Part shown: positions 34,642-40,285 of the stretch, piece by piece | How the letters are laid out: each line of letters starts with the position of its first letter | Numbering within the stretch: the first letter of the stretch is position 1 | From: Pseudomonadota bacterium | Lineage (GTDB): Bacteria; Myxococcota_A; Bradymonadia; UBA4248 | Assembly (NCBI GenBank): GCA_017464085.1 | Contig: JAFUEE010000183.1 | Location: 1-40,285, forward strand | Direction: 5' to 3' | Length of the DNA stretch: 40,285 nt | Position numbers and translations under genes: made by a program | Notes under the pieces: model-generated | The model's input: the letters and a program-made list of their open reading frames with translations, nothing else | What the model was told of the DNA's origin: nothing | The model's database searches: none

Positions 34642-37584
34642 ATGAGATCACATTTTACATTACCGATTCTTTTGGCCGCATGTCTGTGGGGATGCGCAAA
34701 TGAGACAGAAACTGTCGTCGACTTGTGTCCGCACGATGACAACAAGATTGGTCCGGGCGTTTGTGGCTGTGGCGTGCCCGATGTGGATAATGATGAAAAC
34801 GGCGTGATCGATTGCCTTGAGGGCGGCCATGCCTGTCCGGAAGGTTCTGTCAAGCCGTATCCGGGGCAGTGCGGCTGCGACAAGGAAGATACGGACACGG
34901 ATGGCGATACCACTCCCGATTGTTTTGATGCCTGTGAGGAGGACCCGAACAAGATAGAGGTAGGCATCTGCGGCTGTGGCAAACCGGATGAGGTGGATCA
35001 GTCGACAGGCATCGTGAAGTGCCTGGCAGGCGGCGAAACGGACCTCTGTCCGGATGACCCGGACAAGACGCTTCCGGGAATATGCGGCTGCGGTCATGCG
35101 GATGTTGATTCAGATGGGGACGGCACCTATGACTGCACGGATCCCTGCCCGGAGGATCCGGCTAAGACAAGCACTGGTGTCTGTGGCTGCGGGGTGCCCG
35201 ATGCCGACACGGATGGCGATGGCCTGATGGACTGTCTGGATGAATGCCCTGAAGATCCAAGCAAAACAAAGCCTGGCATCTGTGGCTGCGGGAAGGCGGA
35301 TTCATCCTCGGATCGCGACGGCGATGGCTATGTCGATTGTATAGACCTTTGCCCGGATAACAAGACGAAGCATGAACCAGGCGTCGATGGCTGCGATGCG
35401 AACGATTATGACGGCGACGGCGTCGATGACGTACATGATGCATGCCCTTATAATCCCGAGGTTTCGGACGATAAGGAGAAATGCAATGCCGGCAAGGATG
35501 CTCAGGGAAATGAAGTCTTTGCAATCTGGCACGCATCCGATTTCGAGGCGCTGCGTCAAAAGCTCGCGGATAGCAACAGCAAGGTCGGCATGCCGTGCAG
35601 CACGCTCAAGGCGGTGGACTGCATCGATGCGAATGCTGCGCGTGAATGCGTCACGGATGCGCTGAGCTCGAAGAATATATACGCCGAGCGTGCCTGCACC
35701 GAGTGCACGGGCGCGGCAGGAAGCGCGAGCTGCACTGCGCCCTCTGCCGTCCCGGATGCATGCACGCAGACAGATGATCCGAAGCATCTCTATGACTGCT
35801 GCACGGTTGCGACGAGCGCATTCTGTGATGGCAATAATGTCGTCTCTTGCGACACGCAGGCAAAGATTGTCAGCCTTGTCAAGCAATGCGCGCAGGCGTG
35901 TTCGGCTGGTGCCTGTGTGAACTGTGTCAATCCGGAGAAGCCAGTATCGACTGGCGGTGCCAATTATGCCTGTTGTGACTCTGACAGCTATGTCGAGACC
36001 TGCGCTGCCTCTAATATGCTTACTTGCCGGAACGGTTTTGTGGAGACTCTCCAGACGCTCGACGGCTGTCTGCGAACCGGTTCGGAAGAGCTGCCCAAGG
36101 CGGTCGGTCTGCCGGCTGCGCCGCTCGCAAAGCCAGTGCTTCGCGTGCGCCTGATGCGCGACATCGATTTCTCCGAAGCGCTCTCGGTCAAATCGACGAA
36201 GCTCGAATGCCAGGCACAATGGCGCCCGCTTGAGATGAACAATGTGCTGTTTGACGGCAATAAGAAAACCATCTCCTTTAGCCAGGAAAAGCGCCAGTGC
36301 GCGCTCAATGCGCCGCTTTTTGATGTCATCAGCGAATCCAGAGTGACCGACCTGACGTTGAATTATGATATTCGCGGCGCTGTCTCGTCCGCGATTGCGA
36401 ACTTCATGAACCGGTCTGTCATTCAGAACGTGGCCTATAACGGCGCGCTTGACATTCAGGAAGCGATCTATGGGGAGAAAGCGTCCCAAGCGAGTGGCGT
36501 GGATGGGTTCAACACGTCGTTCGGAACAGTTGCAGCGACTGCAATTCAAAGCTTTTTCCGCCAGGTCACGGTCAAGGCATCGCTCAAGGTCAGCGAATCA
36601 TACAGCAATGCATCCTACGGATTTGCGGGATTTATCGGCTCTGCGTACGATGTGTCCGTGATCGATTCTTCGGTTTCTTTTGACGATATGGCTTCTAAGA
36701 AATCGCCATGTTTCGGCGGCTTTGTCCACGGCAATGGCCTTCGCATGTCAGGCTTTGGAATCGATATCGGCACGATGTCAGCTAATCATGTCTTCGGATT
36801 TGTCAATATGCTCAAGAATGCTGACATTGCGGACCTGACCGTGAAAGTCGGGGAGATATCGGGCGGTCTGGGAAGCGGCGTGGGCGCACAGGATATGCAG
36901 CATGTCGCGCTTAGGAACAGCAAGTTCAAAGTCGATTCGGTCCTTTCGCTGGCAGACATTTCGAGCAAGTTTTATGGGCTTTCGGCAACGTCATCCGGTG
37001 TGTCGCTGAACCGCTCGTTCGTATCCGTCGGCAAGGTGGTTGCAAAGGATGTGTATGGCTGCATGAGTATCGCGTCGGGGCTGAAGCTCGATCACAGCGG
37101 TTTCCGGCTCGACAATGCGCGCGGCGACACGACTGCGGTCATGTTTTCCGATCTGAATGTTGCGCGCTTTTCGAATGTCGCGTTCTATGCCAATCTCTAT
37201 CAGCCCAGCACGCATATCGAAGCGACGACGATCGATTTTGCAGGCAAACTGAGCAAGCAGGAAACTGGCGAAATAGAAGGGATGATGTATGCGGTGCGCC
37301 GGTTTAAGTTTGCAAGCCTCGGGGAGGACAAAGAACCGCTTTCGCCGGTCTATACGAAGATGCTCAATGTGAGCGCCGCCAATCCAGTGCCGATGAAGAA
37401 CAGCTGGTATTTCGTGGATGGGGAGGTGACAAAGCTCGGCGTTCCTGACGAAGGTTTTGCAGGCTTTACCTCGGAAGAAGGCGCGCAGGCGCTTGAAGCG
37501 CTTGGCAGTGGCTGGCAGATGAAGGATTTTGTTCGCGGAGAGGAGAGCCTGAAGCTCCCATGGCTTAAGATCGGAGATATCTGA
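34642..37584 (+). CDS. Lipoprotein with TSP3-like repeats and a beta-helix head (paralogue 2)
   Basis: 980 residues from ATG 34642, with AAGGAG eight bases upstream. The frame is open back to a GTG at 34444, but that stretch is occupied by the hairpin, and only this start gives a signal peptide (lipobox L-W-G-C, Cys18). Architecture matches the gene at 31036: about seven C-P-E-D-P-x-K-T-x-x-G-x-C-G-C-G repeats with D-x-D-G-D-G motifs, Cys modules (L-Y-D-C-C-T), then V-R-L-M-R-D-I-D-F and a beta-repeat head from ~residue 500. Head repeats have diverged strongly from paralogue 1 while the stalk is conserved, which suggests selection for different ligands. Hairpins follow directly after the stop. 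Confidence 0.88.
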   Translation: MRSHFTLPILLAACLWGCANETETVVDLCPHDDNKIGPGVCGCGVPDVDNDENGVIDCLEGGHACPEGSVKPYPGQCGCDKEDTDTDGDTTPDCFDACEEDPNKIEVGICGCGKPDEVDQSTGIVKCLAGGETDLCPDDPDKTLPGICGCGHADVDSDGDGTYDCTDPCPEDPAKTSTGVCGCGVPDADTDGDGLMDCLDECPEDPSKTKPGICGCGKADSSSDRDGDGYVDCIDLCPDNKTKHEPGVDGCDANDYDGDGVDDVHDACPYNPEVSDDKEKCNAGKDAQGNEVFAIWHASDFEALRQKLADSNSKVGMPCSTLKAVDCIDANAARECVTDALSSKNIYAERACTECTGAAGSASCTAPSAVPDACTQTDDPKHLYDCCTVATSAFCDGNNVVSCDTQAKIVSLVKQCAQACSAGACVNCVNPEKPVSTGGANYACCDSDSYVETCAASNMLTCRNGFVETLQTLDGCLRTGSEELPKAVGLPAAPLAKPVLRVRLMRDIDFSEALSVKSTKLECQAQWRPLEMNNVLFDGNKKTISFSQEKRQCALNAPLFDVISESRVTDLTLNYDIRGAVSSAIANFMNRSVIQNVAYNGALDIQEAIYGEKASQASGVDGFNTSFGTVAATAIQSFFRQVTVKASLKVSESYSNASYGFAGFIGSAYDVSVIDSSVSFDDMASKKSPCFGGFVHGNGLRMSGFGIDIGTMSANHVFGFVNMLKNADIADLTVKVGEISGGLGSGVGAQDMQHVALRNSKFKVDSVLSLADISSKFYGLSATSSGVSLNRSFVSVGKVVAKDVYGCMSIASGLKLDHSGFRLDNARGDTTAVMFSDLNVARFSNVAFYANLYQPSTHIEATTIDFAGKLSKQETGEIEGMMYAVRRFKFASLGEDKEPLSPVYTKMLNVSAANPVPMKNSWYFVDGEVTKLGVPDEGFAGFTSEEGAQALEALGSGWQMKDFVRGEESLKLPWLKIGDI

Positions 37585-37595
37585 GTGCGCCTGAT

Positions 37596-37693
37596 GCGCG
37601 GCGTATGCGCAGCATAGCCGCGCCCCGGAGTTACATGCGCCCCGTATGCGCAGCATAGGGGCGATGCGCGGCGTATGCGCAGCATAGCCGCGC
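37596..37693. repeat. Three bulged TAT/ATA hairpins between convergent genes
   Basis: Copies at 37596-37623, 37638-37663 and 37666-37693. All have the same inner segment GTATGCGCAGCATAG with G unpaired. Outer stems are GCGCGGC, CGCCCC and GCGCGGC. Copies 1 and 3 are a direct repeat with a 70-base period; the middle one keeps the inner part but carries another, still self-complementary, outer stem. They probably act as a terminator for one or both converging genes. Confidence 0.85.
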
Positions 37694-37702
37694 CCCATAG
37701 GG

Positions 37703-39760
37703 TCACCTCGGAATATCGACGCGTTTGCGCGCTGGTGTTTTGGGTGCATCTTCCGGATGCAGCGCCTCATCGCGCGCCTTTGTCGCTTTTTCGATCTCGC
37801 TGAGCTTGTTGTCGAGCAGCTCCCAGGTCGAGATCAGTTCATCAAATGTCGTCGGGGGCGGGTTTCGTCCGTCGATGAAGCGCGCGTAGTCGAGCGTGAG
37901 GTCGAAAAATCTGTGCTGGATATCGAGCAATGTCCTGAGCTCGTCCGATTCGGCGCGTTTTTTCAGAGGCTGCGCCATATCAGAGATGCTGAGGGAGAGC
38001 TCGGAGACGCTTTTGAGGAAGCTCGCGTATGTGCCGCCGGGTTCGGCATAAAGCGTCCAGATGCGCTGCCATGACTTGAGCTTTTTCCACGAAAGGTCCG
38101 CATTCGAGGTTTCGCTGAACCAAGCGTAAATTTCCGTAAGCCGTTGCACGAGGCGGCTGAGATGGAGCTGGCAGAGCTTGATCACGATGAGCGTGTGCCC
38201 GAGCGTGCGTTCGGAGGCGGGGCTCTGGCGCCAGGTGACGATCCAGGGGCTCGTGCGAGGGGAGTTGGTCAGCTCGGCTTCGGGGAAGCTTCGGCATGCG
38301 CCTTGTTTGCAGAGCCGCATGAGTTCGTCGCGGATCGAGACCATGTGGGCCTCGAGTTCCGAAATCGCGAGCAGGCTTCGTTCTGCTTCGTCGATGCGAG
38401 AGGGGGCGTGGAGCATTTCGAGGACTTCGGAGATAAAGCTCGGCATGGGCTTTCCGCGCTTGTTGAGCGGCTGTTCCGGTTCTGGGGCAGCCTGCTTTGA
38501 GGTTTCTGCGATTTCGGCTTTGATTTCCTGATACATCAGGTTCCACGCCTGCGCGTCTTCGACGGCCGGGTGAGAGTGATGGTGGATCGGGTCGATAAAA
38601 TCGGGCAGCCCGTGCCAAATCACGTCATTGACTTCGTCCCATGCATAGAGCAAAAGGTCTTCGCTCCGAGAGAGCCGTGCTTTCTGTGCTTCGATGTTTT
38701 GTATGAATGTTTCGACTTGGGCTTCGTGATACTCGTGGTTGATGGCGGCATAGTCTTTGGAGCGCAGGCGCTTGAGCGTTTTGCGGGCGTCATCCTCTGC
38801 CTGTGAAAGCGCCCATTGCATCGGGAGTATGCGGCTGTACAGTTCCGAAATCACGCGGAGCTGGCGCAGGTTTGTGTTGATGCACGGCCAGGCTATGAGC
38901 GCGTGAGGCGGCGCAAAGTCGCGTTCAAGCGACTGGATGTGAACGGCATCCGCGCGATATGCGCGTATCAGTGTCTCAAATTCTTCAATCCACATCTCGA
39001 GCGCCGCAATGACCGGCTCTGCGGAATTTGCCAGATATTGCCATCGCTCGCTGGCTTCCATTTTCTGATGCCAATCCTTGAGCGATGTCAGCGCCCTCAG
39101 CATGTCAGCTTCTGCATGCGCATTCCTTCCCATGCGGTAGTGGAGCGCGCCAGGCGACCAGTCGCCTTTGGGCTGCGGCTGGCCTTTGCGCAGATCGTTG
39201 ATCTGGGCCGCGAGCTGCATGATCGGCGCAATAATCGAGGTATCCGCGCCAGATAGGTGGTCGCTGTTGAACATCGTGATCATCGTCTGAAGGTGCGTGG
39301 CCACGCCGCGCGAAGCCATCTCAAGACGGCCCATGCGCCAGAGGATGTTGCGATGGAGCTGGAGCGCGAGCTGCAGCTGAGACCGCTGCTGAAGGCTGAA
39401 GCCGGAACTCGGCGGGGCGCACGCCTCGGGCTTGACGATCTGTAATTTGGACAATATCAGCGCGTCTTTGCGCTGAAGCTGAGCCTCTTCGAGATGCACC
39501 AGCGCGCTCTTCCAGATCAGCCTGTCGTCTTTGCTCAGGCGCGTTTCAAGCGCGTCAGGTGTCTGTATCTCATATCTGAGCGCGTCATTGACGATGTTCC
39601 AGTCGCGTTGTGCCGTATGCCAGGCGTCCTGAGTCAGGAATGGCGTGATCTCAGACCTGCTGAATTCGATCTGCGGCAGCGGTTCAAGATCAGGCGCGGC
39701 TTTTGGCGAACAGCCTGTGAACAGAATGAGCGCGAGTAGTATGTTGAGATATTTTGGCAT
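37703..39760 (-). CDS. Large helical lipoprotein of unknown function
   Basis: 685 residues from ATG 39760. Signal peptide with lipobox L-F-T-G-C (Cys17), then a Pro-rich linker. The rest is predominantly alpha-helical and rich in Leu, Ala, Glu and Gln, without the Cys or Asp repeats of the other lipoproteins here. Near residue 440 a charged linker (P-E-P-E-Q-P-L-N-K-R-G-K) may separate two helical halves. I recognise no family. The ribosome-binding site is weak. It faces the TSP3 lipoprotein gene with three hairpins between them. It may be a periplasm-facing structural or assembly lipoprotein, but this is a guess from composition only. Confidence 0.75.
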   Translation of the reverse strand: MPKYLNILLALILFTGCSPKAAPDLEPLPQIEFSRSEITPFLTQDAWHTAQRDWNIVNDALRYEIQTPDALETRLSKDDRLIWKSALVHLEEAQLQRKDALILSKLQIVKPEACAPPSSGFSLQQRSQLQLALQLHRNILWRMGRLEMASRGVATHLQTMITMFNSDHLSGADTSIIAPIMQLAAQINDLRKGQPQPKGDWSPGALHYRMGRNAHAEADMLRALTSLKDWHQKMEASERWQYLANSAEPVIAALEMWIEEFETLIRAYRADAVHIQSLERDFAPPHALIAWPCINTNLRQLRVISELYSRILPMQWALSQAEDDARKTLKRLRSKDYAAINHEYHEAQVETFIQNIEAQKARLSRSEDLLLYAWDEVNDVIWHGLPDFIDPIHHHSHPAVEDAQAWNLMYQEIKAEIAETSKQAAPEPEQPLNKRGKPMPSFISEVLEMLHAPSRIDEAERSLLAISELEAHMVSIRDELMRLCKQGACRSFPEAELTNSPRTSPWIVTWRQSPASERTLGHTLIVIKLCQLHLSRLVQRLTEIYAWFSETSNADLSWKKLKSWQRIWTLYAEPGGTYASFLKSVSELSLSISDMAQPLKKRAESDELRTLLDIQHRFFDLTLDYARFIDGRNPPPTTFDELISTWELLDNKLSEIEKATKARDEALHPEDAPKTPARKRVDIPR

Positions 39761-39805
39761 GATGACCGTGTGGGGGCTGGATCTGTTTTGCGTTTTGGGC
39801 GCTTC

Positions 39806-39883
39806 GGGCTATGCCGGCCCGAGCCCGGCATACGCCCTCGGGCCGCCGCTATCTCTGCCCTGCGGGCGTCGATACGCGGCGGC
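39806..39883 (+). repeat. Two bulged TAT/ATA hairpins
   Basis: Copy 1 (39806-39837): outer GGGC, inner TATGCCGG/CCGGCATA, unpaired C. Copy 2 (39842-39883): outer GCCGCCGC/GCGGCGGC, inner TATC and GCCC separated by a 3x3 internal loop, unpaired C, followed by ATATTTTTA. The remainder of the gap 39761-40050 is increasingly AT-rich and shows nothing else. Confidence 0.8.
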
Positions 39884-40050
39884 ATATTTTTAGCACACGG
39901 TCGCTGGACGCGCAATCTGGCAGCCATTAGTCCAATTATGCGCGCGATGATGTTTTGGAAATTTTCTTTGTTTTTGAAAGAGCCGTTACACTTTTGCCGC
40001 GATCAGAGCGCGCGTGACTTCATCCTGATCGAACAATGCAGTCATGATAT

Positions 40051-40236
40051 TCATTTTTGTTCTTTTTTGCCTTCAATCTGTTGGATATAATATGCACGCT
40101 CGAAATTTGGAATACTGAGTAGTTCCATAGCTTCATGTATATTCATATCCGACTTTTTTATAATGCTTTTGATAGCCTCCAACTTTGTGATAACGTCCAC
40201 ATGAGTTCGCAAAATCGAAAAAGCTAAAAAAGCCAT
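40051..40236 (-). CDS. Short AT-rich ORF resembling the C-terminal tail of an Rpn-type nuclease
   Basis: 61 residues from ATG 40236, without a convincing ribosome-binding site. The first ~16 residues are encoded by the terminal repeat and recur in another frame context at the left end. The remainder (A-I-K-S-I-I-K-K, then E-A-M-E-L-L-S-I-P, then E-R-A-Y-Y-I-Q-Q-I-E) resembles the tail found at the end of many recombination-promoting nuclease (PD-(D/E)XK) family proteins. No nuclease core is present, so this is probably a truncated remnant rather than an independent gene. Low GC compared with the rest of the window suggests foreign origin. Confidence 0.4.
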   Translation of the reverse strand: MAFLAFSILRTHVDVITKLEAIKSIIKKSDMNIHEAMELLSIPNFERAYYIQQIEGKKEQK

Positions 40237-40285
40237 TGGAAATCCAGTATGATGAACTTGCCTTCAACTCTCATCTTACAGGAGG
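40188..40285. repeat. Right copy of the terminal inverted repeat (98 bp)
   Basis: Near-identical reverse complement of 44-140. It ends the window at AGGAGG, so the start codon expected 5-6 bases further is just outside. Its left boundary coincides with the TGATAAC that in the other copy supplies the stop codon of the giant lipoprotein gene. Confidence 0.85.

Noticed and set aside
6526..39883. CRISPR array or classical insertion sequence as explanation of the repeated hairpins
   Set aside because: There are no regular direct repeats with unique spacers and no cas genes; no transposase or target-site duplications are visible around the hairpins.

Overview
The window looks like a surface-protein-rich chromosomal segment of a Myxococcota or Bradymonadota-type bacterium (the old Deltaproteobacteria). 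This is inferred from very large lipoproteins built of 'myxococcus cysteine-rich' (DUF4215-like) repeats, MopE-type metal-binding motifs, thrombospondin type 3 (TSP3) repeats and GLUG beta-helix repeats, and from a small ribbon-helix-helix protein of a type common in myxobacteria. Coding DNA is GC-rich; the last ~350 bases are AT-rich. I count 18 protein loci (one frameshifted, one cut by the window edge) and two tRNA genes. Eight of the 18 loci encode predicted lipoproteins.

Layout. 1-140: start of an outward-facing gene plus a 97-bp leader that recurs inverted at 40188-40285. 138-6209 (-): ~2,000-residue lipoprotein with 29 Cys-rich repeats. 6734-14212 (+): membrane metalloprotease, MopE/Gly-rich beta-helix lipoprotein, polytopic membrane protein. 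14327-16322 (-): pentapeptide-repeat protein, an acidic unknown and a TPR protein, probably one operon. 16613-17854 (-): nhaA. 18210-18394 (-): two identical tRNA-Thr(CGT) genes behind a consensus-like promoter. 18475-22475 (-): RHH-like protein, LuxC-like acyl-CoA reductase, TSP3/von Willebrand A lipoprotein. 22693-30441 (-): two tandem paralogous Cys-rich/GLUG lipoproteins, the upstream one frameshifted. 31036-37584 (+): two tandem paralogous TSP3/beta-helix lipoproteins. 37703-39760 (-): helical lipoprotein of unknown role. 40051-40236 (-): AT-rich short ORF resembling the C-terminal tail of a recombination-promoting nuclease.

The least explained signal is a family of about 22 intergenic hairpins in nine clusters, none inside a gene I accept. 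Each has a GC-rich outer stem and an inner stem that starts TAT and ends ATA. At the junction there is always a single unpaired base: C after ATA, or on the other strand G before TAT. Outer and inner stems both differ between copies with compensating changes, and they appear to be exchanged independently.

Working together (inference): most of the segment equips the cell envelope. The lipoproteins share a plan of lipid anchor, disulphide-rich or calcium-binding stalk, then beta-helix or vWA head, as expected for adhesins or contact proteins. The housekeeping-like genes (nhaA, tRNAs) lie between these blocks.
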